The translations under genes and the position numbers were made by a program. Under the pieces are notes generated by a model. It saw only the letters and a program-made list of their open reading frames with translations, was not told where the DNA came from and did no database searches. Below, piece by piece: positions 1 through 10,604 of a DNA stretch of 60,000 nucleotides (positions are counted from its first letter, which is position 1; the number at the start of each line of letters is the position of its first letter). Source of the stretch: Symsagittifera roscoffensis (Eukaryota > Xenacoelomorpha > Acoela > Convolutidae); the NCBI RefSeq assembly GCF_963678635.1, contig NC_087062.1, positions 57,492,129 through 57,552,128 on the forward strand, written 5' to 3'.

Positions 1-104
1 AAGCCACGTTTTTGAATAATCTACAACGAACAAAAATTGAGTTTGTAAAAAAGTTTCAAGTACCCTAGAAACACAATGAACAAGACTTGCAATTATAATG
101 AACA

Positions 105-560
105 TAGCCAACTGACAGTTGGAAAAGAGAAATGAAGGCAAAAAAAAACAAGAAAGAACTGACTTGTTTTTTTGAAGAAAATCTCATTTTTTGATGAGTG
201 AAAAAAAAAAACAAATGGCCTTAAACCTCTTTGAATTTCTAGAAAAACTTATAATTGACAACTTTTTCATGCAATTAACCGATTTGAGAAAACTGGATCA
301 ATAGGTAAAGATTTAACTTCGCTGGGAAATCTGATAATTAAATTCCACTTTCGAAACTAGATGCCGATCACGTTTTTCGTGACCTTTACACTTTCGCTGT
401 ACGATAGTGGAGTTTTAACAATTCAAATGCACTGAATTAAAAAAAAATCACAAGCCAAACCGCGAAAAAATTAAAGTCGAGCGTGAACAAATTTTAATAT
501 TTTTTCCTGAAAAAAAAAATCAGCACGACCTATACTCTTACGTACTCACTACGTTCATTA
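105..560. repeat. dispersed repeat family R1
   Basis: One of about ten copies of a ~450-base repeat. The shared parts, in order, are a short hairpin (CCAACTGACAGTTGG), a run near GACTTGTTTTTT, a core TTGAGAAAACTGGATCAATAGG, then CACTTTCGAAACTAGA, CACGTTTTTCGTG, GATAGTGGAGTTT, and an ending GAACAAATTTTAAGAC...TTCATTACTCTTA. There is no open reading frame, so it is probably a non-autonomous element. Neither target-site duplications nor exact ends could be fixed. Confidence 0.6.
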
Positions 561-640
561 CTCTTAATAACAAGCAAGATAACAGCCAAAAAATGCTCTT
601 AATAAGTGTAAGAAGAAGGGAGGAAAAAATTTAACACATA

Positions 641-1200
641 CTAGCGTGTAACGCACCACCGGTGCTTCGAATTTTTAACAACTCATAAAAAAACCGTAAG
701 TATTGGAAAAAAATCAGAATCCTTTGAGTGTACTCTGACAGCACCGAGTTACGGGGTTGATAATTTAAAATTTTGAATAAAAATTCTATTCAAGTTTTTC
801 CAATTCAAATTTTTAAAAACCATCAAGATTTGTTATATCTAAGTTCTTTGAAAAACTTTAAAATCTTTGTCACATCACATCTCGGAATCTAAAACTAATT
901 GGGAAGTCGCATTTGGACGCAAGATTTACAACTCCTGAGAGAGCTCTTACAGTACCCAACTACAGCGTTGGGAGTTTCATATTTTGAGAAACTTGAAATT
1001 AGGTTTTCTAAAAAAAAAACTTTTTTGAAAAACCAGAAAAAGTCATATCTCGGAAACAACCAAACGGTTTGAGCAGCCAAAATTGGAGGCAAGATCTCTC
1101 GCAATCCCTGAGAGTACTCTGACAGCCCCATCCACAGGGGGTTAGGAACTTCAAAATTTGAAGAAAAAAAATTTAAGTTTTCTGATATATATATATATCC
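641..1200 (-). mobile_element. Helitron-like 3' end with ~170-base tandem monomers
   Basis: Read on the minus strand the element ends with a hairpin (stem GCACC/GGTGC, 653-665), eight bases, then CTAG followed by host T. This is the Helitron-type terminus (hairpin, CTRR, insertion before T). Inside it are monomers of the ~170-base repeat also seen at 27.7-28.6 kb and 33.4-34.4 kb, recognised by 'CATATCTCG', 'GAGCAG', 'GGCAAGAT' and 'CTGAGAGTACTCTGACAGC'. The 5' end is not visible here and is perhaps truncated near the (AT)n at 1184. Confidence 0.6.
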
Positions 1201-1492
1201 CCCTGATGCCCCGAAATATAGCTGAAATGAGTCAAAACGCTAAAATGAAAATCTGAGCCTGATCAAGCGAACTTTTTTTCTGCAAAAACCTGAGTGAGCA
1301 CAAAATCATTTCGCTCATTAAAATTGTATAGTTCTTATGGCATCTTTGTTTAGATGACTTTACTATTTGCTAAGTTTTTCTCGCAAATGTTACTTCAACT
1401 ATCTTGCTAAATTATATTCGCAGAGTGGTTTAAAAAATAAGTTTCATAATCAAGTCAACCAATATATTCGTACCAGGAGAAAGAGTACTAAC

Positions 1493-1638
1493 GGTGATGT
1501 GTACTTGCGGACAATGTTGAAGCGACGCTTCTGGTTTTTGAACAGGTTCACTAGCACCCTAGTGTTGTCATTTAGCAGACGCATGATATCTGTCAGCTCC
1601 TCCTTCTTGTACCCACTGGCGTATTCTACGTCTTTACA
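1493..1638 (-). CDS. cyclin B3-like exon 9, copy A
   Basis: 146 bases between an acceptor (TTTTAG) and a donor (GTTAGT). They encode the end of the C-terminal cyclin fold, including the YASGY segment that aligns with the YYSGY of B cyclins, and a KYTS close to the usual KYAS near the C-terminus. I see no difference from exon 9 of copy B (10459-10604) within the exon; only the donor differs (GTTAGT against GTAAGT). The exon leaves phase 2 (two bases of the next codon), so at least one short terminal exon should lie below 1493 or outside the window; I did not find it. Confidence 0.85.
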
Positions 1639-2224
1639 CTAAAATCACACCTTTGAAAGTGGACCGGCGGACCGGGTTCGGTTCTTGCAAATTTTCCATT
1701 TTATACACAGGAAATTAATATGTATTTATTTATTTAATTCGTGTTCTCATCGACACTATCGGTAACAAAGTGCATTTACCGATGAAAGCGAAGGTGATTA
1801 AATCATGTATAGGGTGCTCCGTAGATCTCTTATTATAAATTAGCTGCTCTCTACTGTTGTAATTACACTGCAATTGAAATGCAACTACGTTTTGCCAGAA
1901 AGCGAAGCAAATCGAGCTACGGTACCAAAATTTGTCCTTAACCTGGAAATTAAAAAACGCTCAATACATCATAGCTAAGCAACCGACAGGTAAAGATTCA
2001 AACGTGCAATCAATTCCGATATCCGCTCTATACTATTACATCAACGTCATGGTTATATTGCAATAAAGAGACAGGTCGTCAACTATAAAAACTCTATATT
2101 AAGCAATCAGAACCGAGATACGAAAAACTAAAGTACACAACAATAACTCAGAGGCGAAGCGGAGCTTGACATCACTTGCAATACAACGCAAGCGCAGCAT
2201 TGCAAGCCAGTGAATAGAAAATGA

Positions 2225-2665
2225 GACGGAAAGAACAAAATCAAAAAAAAATACAGTACTTGTATTTTTTTTGAAATTTTGGAAATTAGGTGCCCTAAAA
2301 GTTCTTTGAATTTCTAGAACAATTTATGATTTGATAATTCTTTGATAAAATTAACCCATTTTGAGAAAACTGGATCTAATGAGTAAACTTTTTATTTAGC
2401 TGGAAAAAATGAAAATTAAACTCCCCTTGCGAAACTAGAAGTCAATCACGTTTTTTCGAGCCTTTTACACTTTGCTATTTGATAGTGGACTTTGCCCTCA
2501 ATTTAATCAAGGAAATGAACTGAACTTGAAAAAAATCAAAAGTCAAACAGCGAAAAATTAAATTTGAGCCAGAACAAACATTAAGACATTTACTGAAACA
2601 AAAAATGGAGAAAAAAAATAATCGCGACCTATATAAGAGTCTGAACAGCGTTCATCGACTCTTAG
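2225..2665. repeat. R1 repeat copy
   Basis: Contains the family core GAGAAAACTGGATCTAATGAG and the ending CCTATATAAGAGT...CGTTCATCGACTCTTA, whose two ends can pair (AAGAGT/ACTCTT). Its duplicate in copy B is 11170-11640. Confidence 0.55.
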
Positions 2666-2824
2666 TAATAATTACCGAAAAAAAACGAAAAACAACCACC
2701 AGTATACACTAAGCTTTTATACATTCTGTAATTCAAACACGACAAAAAGATGTTCAAATACAACCATAGAACTCAAATGAGTTTAAAAGCAGAACATTAA
2801 AATCAAAATCAACACAAGATTTCA

Positions 2825-3000
2825 ACACAGAGGCAAAGCTGCGCTCCGCAAAAACTATCGTGAACACATCAAACAGCTGTATAAAGTGCAATAAAAAATA
2901 AGCCTCGAATTGGTGCAAATTCGGCTACGTCTTGAATTCATTCTGCAAGAGATCATGAGTCTCACACACTACCCACTCAGCCACGGACGCTTAATAAACA
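2825..3000 (-). mobile_element. tRNA-derived SINE
   Basis: On the minus strand there is a tRNA-like head: an A box TGGCTGAGTGGGTAG near 2980 and a degenerate B box GAATTCAAGAC near 2938, followed by a tail shared with the elements at 4118-4300 and 21965-22165. It lacks a paired acceptor stem, so it is not a tRNA gene. The copy-B duplicate is at about 11792-11965. Confidence 0.6.
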
Positions 3001-4117
3001 CAAAAACTAGCCACAAACAAAGCAGAACACATATGCTACGAAATTTCCAATGCTGCAGACCGTGATTATAGCAAAACGTTCCACCAAATAAGTGAACACG
3101 TAGAAAAAACATTTTTATTTGCGAGTTAGCTTAGAAAAAAAGAAGGTACGTACTAATAAACTAACGGTGGCAACTTTTTATTGCCAAGAAAGCGCTAAAA
3201 GAGGCTTCCAAAAAGAAATTTCCTGAAAAGCAACTAAATGTTTTATTTCTTGAATGATATTTTTTAAATTCTAATTCTACTATTAAAAGGTTATCATAAA
3301 CCTGCTGGCTCTCTCTTTTTCGCTCAATATTATCCTAAAAATCCAAAAATTTTACACCCTTTTTCTCGACACTGACTCAAGTTTATGGAAACTTTTAAAC
3401 GTCGTTCGGATCACGTTTGTAAAGTCTTGTAAAATTTTTATCACGCGGCTAATTCCGGTGAGTATTTGTTACGTGATAAACAAAAAAAATATACCCAAAT
3501 AACAAGTTCCTCGAAATTTTCCAGGATCGAAGATTTTTATTCCGCTGGCAAATTTAAAATGCAACAATCATCTTCAAAACTTAAATTCGATCGTTTTCTT
3601 TCCTATGTACACTTCGCATTTGGACGGCATAACTTTACTTTTTTAAAGTAAACCACTTGCTGAAAAAACCATTCGAGTTAAAAGTTGTATCACCTTGTTC
3701 ATAGACATTTAGAATGGTTTCTCAAAATTTGTTTCACAATGGCAACTTTAGTCAGAGATTTACAGCAAGAATACCAACTGGTTGCAAAATGATAGTAACT
3801 TAACAATTGAACTTCGATTTAAAAATGCCAATTTAGTTTGAATTAAAAATTAGCAAATAATTATCAATAGACCAAAAAACAGGTTCCAATTTTAAACTTA
3901 CTGCATAAATTAGAAGTGTTTGGCGAAAATACGAGATTTCCAAATCTGAGAATATGCTCTTTCATCAATATCGGCATGACAAAATGCGGTCATATTTGTT
4001 TTGACGAAAAAATGAAAAGTGTGTAAGCAAAGATAACTTCGACCAGATACAAGAAAAGTAGAAAGACGGTTCAACTACTACATTTCAACAAGCCAAACAG
4101 TAAATTTTTCCATAAGA

Positions 4118-4300
4118 CACAGAAGCAAAGCTTCGCAAAACCTAGCGAGATCACGAGAAAAAGCAGCTCATAAAGTGCAATAAGAAATAATTTTCAAAGT
4201 ATTAAAAACTCGGCTACATATTCGATTCGATCTGCGACCTAGAGATTATGAGACTTCTGCACTAGCCCTTCACAATTAATACATCACAAACACTAGCCAC
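4118..4300 (-). mobile_element. tRNA-derived SINE, diverged copy
   Basis: Same tail order as 2825-3000 (CAGAGGCAAAGC-like end, GTGCAATAA, CTCGGCTAC) with a decayed tRNA-like head (CTAGAGATTATGAGACTTCTGCAC). Its duplicate lies at about 13128-13310. Confidence 0.5.
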
Positions 4301-4439
4301 AAATAAAGTACTTTCAATAAACAATTTTATTTGCGAGTTAGGTTAGAAAAAAAGAAAGTTCGTACTAATACACTAGCTACTGGCTAGTGTAAATACAACA
4401 ATGACAAACTGTAACTATGTGACAGATCGTAAAAAGAAA

Positions 4440-4890
4440 ACATAGCCAATCGAAGATTGGAAAAGACTAATTAACGCACGTAAACATAAAAAACACGCTG
4501 ACTTTCGACTTTCAAAGAAGAAAAAAATGGATACCTTTTAAGCTCTTAGAATTCTAGAACAATTTATGATTGGCGCTTTCATGATAACATTGACCCAACT
4601 AGAGAAAACTGGATCAATAGATAAAAATATATACCTCTGGAAATCTAAAAATTAAATTCCACTTTCGAAACTAGAAATCGTTCATGTTTTTTTTTCGCGC
4701 CGTTTTCCACGTTTGTATTTGGAGAGTGCTATTTATGTCACTTTCAGCAGATGAATTTCAATCGAACTAAAAAAGTGAATTATATTTAAGTGCATCAATA
4801 TTTTAAGACTTTTTCCTGAAAAAAAAACAAAAAAATCAGCATACAAGATTTTTTCGCACTACGTTCATTACTCTTAAACAACAATCATTG
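4440..4890. repeat. R1 repeat copy
   Basis: Carries the start hairpin (CCAATCGAAGATTGG at about 4446), GAGAAAACTGGATCAATAG, CACTTTCGAAACTAGAAATCG, and the ending CGCACTACGTTCATTACTCTTA. The duplicate in copy B is about 13450-13895. Confidence 0.55.
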
Positions 4891-5388
4891 TTTGAATTCA
4901 AGTCATTCTATATCCTCTTCATTAAAATAACGAGAAATAAACGTGTGAACATTGTTCTGCCAAAATACACTTTTCTCAGCTGTTAAGCTACCTTCTTTCA
5001 CAAACTATTTTTTCATACGCCCAGGCAAAAACTAATTATAAGAGCAAATGACCTATTTCAGAAAGTTTTTGCATACTGAAGCAAATTTTTCAGACAGAAC
5101 TTGTCCCAGAATCGCCTAAAAATCAAATATGCACGCGAAAAATGTTCAAATTTGGCAGATTGCTTTTAAAAATGATTTTTGTCGATCTGGATTTTGGCTT
5201 TCTTCTTTAGATTGGTTCGTTTTTCGGAAACGGCAATTTGCGAGAAATTCGTTTTGCAAACGATCGTTTTCGTCTGGACGTATGAACAAACAATTTAATG
5301 AAAAAAGTAGCATAACAGCATCCAAAAGTGTATCCAGGCACACCAACGTTCTCATGTCACTTGTCGTTGTTTAAATGAAGAAGATATA

Positions 5389-6116
5389 CAGTGCTGATTT
5401 AAATTATCCGGACAAATCGAACAAAACTGGGATTTTCAAACGCTTTTTTCTCAAATTGGGTTAAGATTAGACAAAAAGTGAACAGAACAAAAGTTGCTTA
5501 GAATTTCATCAGAATTATTATGGTGCTATTTTTTCTCCGAAATTCTCAACCAAAATTTTACCCCAAGAATGGGTCATTTTGGCTTTTTTCAGTTAATCAA
5601 GAATTACGCGGAAACTACTTTGTTAATTGATAAGAAAATTTTATCACAGGAAGCCTCTTACGCAGCTCAACAAAGTTTAAGAAGGGTTAAATCTCCAAAA
5701 ATTTGCGCAAATTGTTTAAAATATATTTTTAAACAGAGATTCTGGGTTTTATATAGTAAAAATCACATTTATTGACTATCAAGTGAAACTTTTTTCTCTT
5801 ATACTGGTTTTTGGAGATTTAACCCCTTTTAAACTTTGTTGAGCTGCGTAAGAGGCTTCCTGTGATAAAATTTTCTTATCAATTAACAAAGTAGTTTCCG
5901 CTTAATTCTTGATTAACTGAAAAAAGCCAAAATGACCCATTCTTGGGGTAAAATTTTGGTTGAGAATTTCGGAGAAAATTTCTTGGTTAATTCTGATGAA
6001 ATTCTAAGCAACTTTTGTTCTGTTCACTTTTTGTCTAATCTTAACCCAATTTGAGAAAAAAGCGTTTGAAAATTCAAGTTTTGTTCGTTTTGTCCGGATA
6101 ATTTAAATCAGCACTG
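5389..6116. mobile_element. 728-base fold-back (MITE-like) DNA transposon, copy A
   Basis: Two arms of about 310 bases are near-perfect inverted repeats around a ~108-base centre (about 5700-5808). The ends read CAGTGCTGATTTAAATTATC and its complement, and the element is flanked by TA on both sides (5387-5388 and 6117-6118). CAGTG termini with a TA duplication suit a Tc1/mariner or pogo-type non-autonomous element. There is no transposase. A 93-codon open frame at 5494-5775 lies in an arm and is a by-product of it. The copy-B duplicate is 14399-15126. RNA from this region would fold into a long hairpin. Confidence 0.85.
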
Positions 6117-7174
6117 TAGAATGACTTGAATTTAAACAATAACAATTAAAATTTTTCTTTGTTGTATTTGAAGTTCTTGAAGCGACGTATTTGAATTACA
6201 AAAGGTATATAATTTACCTAGATGTCACTAAGCCAACAACAGGTGGGTAAATCCCATTGAGCCGAAATGGAAAAGCCATAGAAACTGTTGGCATAACAAA
6301 AATTTGAGCAATTAAGTTTGTAAACTTTGAAATGTACAACACAAACTGCCTTAAGTTTTCAAAAAAACCCAAGTTTGTTTGCATTTGAAGCAACAAAACA
6401 TAAGATAACTAAGCCGAGAAAACACGCCGAAAATAATTTAGCTAAATGATCCTTCAAGCGAAAAAATGAAAAGGAAAATCAAGGAAATATTTACGTCATG
6501 GCCTAAGATTTTCTCGAGGGGGCGGGGTTAAGTTGTCAAAAAATTTTTAAAAACATTTTGATGACATTTTAATTAGGTTGCCGAAATTGATTTTCCGATT
6601 GCTCCCAGAACACTATAACGACAACAAATTCGACAATTTTCAGCAAATAGTCCATTTTTGGGCACTTTCTGGAAAATTTTGACCCAAATCGCGTTTTTTA
6701 GACGCGCTCTAACCCTTCAAGTTAGTATGTATTGGCTCCAAAGGCGCCTTTAGAAAACTTTTAGGGTCAGTCGGTCGAAACTGGATATCGAAAACAGTAT
6801 CAAGGGGAGACTCTTTGGGTTGTGCAGGAGGTCGAATCCCTGAGAGGGGGCGTCCCCCCAAATCCGCCTCTGGTCAGGGCTATTAACTTACAGGAGAGAA
6901 ATTAAAGAAGAAAATCAAAAATACTTGCATAATCACCTTCACAATTTCTTACAGATTTGTAAGGAAAGTTGTTTACGGGGGAAAAAGGTCTATTTCCCGA
7001 TTAGAATACTCTTGCTCTGGCAAGATTAATCATTAATTATTCCTGCGTATGTTTTTTTCTTATTTCGACTTGATTGATTAAAACAGTATTTGTCTATTTG
7101 ATGAACTGTCTGCCTAAATTTGTCTAAGACCGCATACCCACCGTCATCTACAACACTCCAGTTCGACAGCTTAC

Positions 7175-7334
7175 CCATGTGCCAGTTCCGAGAGTCAAAT
7201 GAGCCAGCATGAGAGATCCGGCCGCCAAAAGTGATTCTCTGTATTTGCAGAATGCATACTCCAGCACGCTACACTCCAGAAAGAAGCGGGCCTGACACAG
7301 CACTGTGAAGTTGTTGTTCTGCACAGTCGAATAC
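7175..7334 (-). CDS. cyclin B3-like exon 8, copy A
   Basis: 160 bases from an acceptor (CTTTAG) to a donor (GTAAGC). They encode the second cyclin fold: a QARFFLECS helix, then LLAAGSLMLAHLTLG, matching the 'AAG/AASxxLAL' helix of cyclins. All the base differences I could place against copy B (16405-16564) are synonymous, so both versions look like working alleles. Confidence 0.88.
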
Positions 7335-7583
7335 CTAAAGAAGAAGATTCCATCAAATCTACAATTCGATGTAATTCTCCCTAAATATCACTCTTTTCGA
7401 GGAGAAATGTCAAAATTCTATTCTGCGAATGCCGCATGCATTAATTTAATTTCAAAAAAAAACGAAGCGGAAAAATTTGTACAAGTTCAAAATGAATATA
7501 TCAAAACTTACAGCTACAAAATGTCCGTACATTCTTAATTTCATTGCCACTAAATACCAACGTCTCAAATAAAACTAAGTGAC

Positions 7584-7732
7584 CTTCTGAGGAAGCGGTA
7601 TGAGAGAGGGTATCCGATATCGAACTTGAGCCTTCGCAGGATGTCCTGCTCAAGTCTGATCAGGTCATCCTCAAAATAGGTTGTACTTCCACAGAGGTCG
7701 AGAAAGTCCGTCATCGGTGCTGGTATTCTGTC
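7584..7732 (-). CDS. cyclin B3-like exon 7, copy A
   Basis: 149 bases starting after TTACAG and ending AGAAG before GTCACT. They encode the end of the first cyclin fold and the linker: DRIPAPMTDFLDLC, the E-x-DILRRLKFDI helix, and YPLSYRFLRR. The PYRFLRR-like ending is typical of cyclin B3. The encoded protein is the same as in copy B (16810-16958). Confidence 0.9.
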
Positions 7733-7864
7733 CTGTAATGTACACACAGCATTGAAGAAAATGTATTATATCAGTGAACTTCTCTTGAAGATTGACTTTT
7801 CTTTACGCTTTTTCTTTATTAACAAATGTAGCAAATGTTTGCGAGTGCCTTTTCCATGACTTAC

Positions 7865-8008
7865 ATCATATTTAGTGGCTATGAACAGACAAGTGACTCC
7901 GAGGAGCTGATAGTTCGTCTTCAAAATCTGCTTTTTCGTCAGATACATGTCACACATTTTGAATGCGTGATAAATAATCTCATGGTTCAGCGCCAAGGCC
8001 TCTTGCAC
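7865..8008 (-). CDS. cyclin B3-like exon 6, copy A
   Basis: 144 bases (48 codons, phase 0 at both ends). They encode the core of the cyclin box: VQEALALNHEIIYHAFK, then LLGVTCLFIATKYD, where cyclin B proteins have LQLLGxTALxIASKYE. The VQE and LNHE residues favour cyclin B3 over B1/B2. The acceptor is TTTAG and the donor GTAAGT. The protein is identical to copy B (17094-17237). Copy A has no exon 5 beside it because the contig ends. Confidence 0.9.
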
Positions 8009-8233
8009 CTAAACATGAACAAAATAATTAACAAGAAAAATCAAGGCAAGACTGACTTCAGCAACCCAAAGTTACTGTCAAAGCTATGTACCTACTGTAA
8101 AATACATGGGTGGATTTAGAAGGTGGAGGGATTCGACCCCCTTAGCACCCAAAGTGCCCCACATTAGGTACTATTATCGACATATAATTTCGGCCGACTG
8201 ACTCTAAAAACTTTTTACAGTCTCGTTCGGCGC

Positions 8234-9140
8234 CAATATACAGTTATTTTGGGGAGTTGTTCGTTGAAAAACTGACTTGTTCGATGAAAAATCTTCAACT
8301 TGAATTTTCAAGAAACAATACATGCCTTTAGCGCTCTTTGCATTTCACAAGCAATTGAAGATTGATGCTTTTTTGATGAAACTAACCCAATTTGAGAAAA
8401 CTGGATCAATAGGTTAAATTTTTAATTTGCTGTGAAATCTGATAAATGAATTCTATTTTCGAAAATAGAAGTCGATCACGTTCTTGCCGTTCGATAGTTT
8501 TGCTGCAAAATGTCTGCTGTTCGATAGTAGAGTTTGCCTTTCTTTTAAACCTAGCCAACAGACAGTTGGAAAAGAGTCAAAGAAATCAAGTAAACAAAAA
8601 AAATACTGACTTATTTTTTGAAAATCCCAATTTTCGAACTTCTAAGAAAAAAATATGTCCTAAAAAATATATTTTTTCTTAGGATATATGTCCGATAATA
8701 TGTACTAAAAAATGTCCTAAAAATTTTCTACAAAATAAAGCTCTTCAAATGTCTAGAACAATTGATAATTGACATTTTTTTTATCAAACTGACCCAATTT
8801 GAGAAAACTAGATCATCAGGTAAACTTTTTTTTATTCCGCTGGAAAATCTGAAAATTTATTTCACTTTCGAAAATAGTATTCAATCACGTTTTTGTGACC
8901 TTTACCTTTCTGCCATTCGATAGTGGAGTTTGCTTTCAATTTGACATAGGGAGTGAACTGAACTTCAAAGTAAATTCGAAAAAGCCCAAAAAATAAATTC
9001 CGAAAAAATACAATATACAGTTATTTTGGGGAGTTGTTTTTTGAAAAACTGACTTGTTCGTTGAAAAACTGAATTGTTTGATGAAAAAATCTTCAACTTT
9101 TGAATTTTCAAGAAACAATACATGCCTTTAGCGCTCTTTT
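8234..9140. repeat. allele-specific insertion or duplication with two R1 copies
   Basis: A ~105-base sequence starting CAATATACAGTTATTTTGGG occurs at 8234-8338 and again at 9011-9140, with two R1 copies between them (cores near 8395 and 8795). Copy B has only one such unit (17461-17610). This is either a loss by recombination between direct repeats in B or a gain in A. Confidence 0.75.
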
Positions 9141-10026
9141 GGGGTTATGAGCCTGAGCAAATTTTAAGACTTCTCTTCAAAAAAAAAACAAAAAAACATC
9201 TGCAACTTTATAATAGTCTGAACTACGTTCATCGACTCATAACAAATGAAATGAAGTGAACTCTCGCTTCGCGTGGAGGGGAGATGTCTCAATGCATCTT
9301 TGAGGCAAATTTATAACCAATTGTAAATAACTTATATTTCATAAAATCTTCGCCTATCTCAGGAACGTACTTTTTGATTTCATTGAATAAAAGTTGATTA
9401 TTTCTTTTTAAAATAACAGTTAACAAAACAAGACTGCTCGTGTCAAGGCGAAGCCCTGAATGTTCCGACTGCATTTTAAGGTTTACGGAGCAGTAATAAC
9501 CTTAAAAAATTAAATGAAAGAAATTAAAACGAATTTTTTTTCTTCTAAAATTTGAAACTTTTTATGAAAATCATCCCCCATACGCCATATAAAGTACAAA
9601 AGGATAGAAAACTCCTTGTAACAAATCAATTATGGCAAATAAGCTTCTTTAAACCAATTGGAAAAATTTCTAAGACGGATTAAATCTCGTCTTACGCGTA
9701 AATAGTGCGAAATATATCGCGCGTTAATTATCCCAAATTGGCCAAAACGGCAATATTTAAACCCCCATAACTTTACGAAAAATTATCACAGGTGAAAAAT
9801 CTTTTCAAAATTGAGCTCAGGACAACAATAGCTTTCGAATGATTTTATAAAAAAAAATCTGTCAAAAAAGGCTAGTTAAAAAGTCGAAATTTGTCTGAAG
9901 AAAAAAAAACCCACCTCGAGCACAAATATCCCGTTACTTTCGTATCGAAAGTCGGAACAATAAAAACCGAAAACCCGGAAAAAGACCAATTTTCTCTCCG
10001 TTTTCAAAATTATGCCGACAGAGAAG

Positions 10027-10226
10027 NNNNNNNNNNNNNNNNNNNNNNNNNNNNNNNNNNNNNNNNNNNNNNNNNNNNNNNNNNNNNNNNNNNNNNNNNN
10101 NNNNNNNNNNNNNNNNNNNNNNNNNNNNNNNNNNNNNNNNNNNNNNNNNNNNNNNNNNNNNNNNNNNNNNNNNNNNNNNNNNNNNNNNNNNNNNNNNNNN
10201 NNNNNNNNNNNNNNNNNNNNNNNNNN
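10027..10226. other. assembly gap of 200 N
   Basis: Exactly 200 N bases, the usual placeholder for a gap of unknown size. The base right after it (10227) begins sequence homologous to 1261, and the base right before it (10026) is homologous to 18759. The gap therefore sits between two overlapping versions of the same locus. Confidence 0.99.
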
Positions 10227-10458
10227 GATCAAGCGAACTTTTTTTCTGCAAAAACCTGAGTGAGCACAAAATCATTTCGCTCATTAAAATTGTATAGTTC
10301 TTATGGCATCTTTGTTTAGATGACTTTACTATTTGCTAAGTTTTTCTCGCAAATGTTACTTCAACTAGCTTGCTAAATTATATTCGCAGAGTGGTTTAAA
10401 AAATAAGTTTCATAATCAAGTCAACCAATATATTCGTACCAGGAGAAAGAGTACTTAC

Positions 10459-10604
10459 GGTGATGTGTACTTGCGGACAATGTTGAAGCGACGCTTCTGG
10501 TTTTTGAACAGGTTCACTAGCACCCTAGTGTTGTCATTTAGCAGACGCATGATATCTGTCAGCTCCTCCTTCTTGTACCCACTGGCGTATTCTACGTCTT
10601 TACA
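10459..10604 (-). CDS. cyclin B3-like exon 9, copy B
   Basis: Residues 573-620 of the assembled protein: helix KKEELTDIMRLLNDN, and the KYTS near the end of the cyclin C-terminal fold. The acceptor is TTTTAG and the donor GTAAGT, at phase 2. The contig begins only 232 bases further on (10227), so the terminal exon of this allele must be sought beyond 1493 in the overlapping contig. Confidence 0.88.

Larger units (their letters stand above)
1261..10026. repeat. copy A of an ~8.7-kb direct duplication (probable unmerged haplotype)
   Basis: This block matches 10227-18759 almost base for base, with scattered single-base changes and a few indels. It ends at the left edge of the N gap, and its partner begins at the right edge. 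Differences from copy B: 44 bases are missing near 3712, about 216 bases are missing near 6930, and about 776 extra bases at 8234-9010 lie between direct repeats. It contains cyclin exons 6-9. Coincidence of both duplication edges with both gap edges is what two overlapping contigs look like when a scaffolder fails to merge them. Confidence 0.93.

Noticed and set aside
1-1492. Terminal exon of the cyclin gene
   Set aside because: I looked for an acceptor followed by a short basic tail in the right phase and saw no convincing candidate.
5494-5775. 93-codon open frame in the fold-back element
   Set aside because: It lies in one inverted arm, has no known motif, and is explained by the repeat.
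9876-10284. Open frames that run through the N gap
   Set aside because: They consist mostly of unknown residues and exist only because N is not read as a stop.
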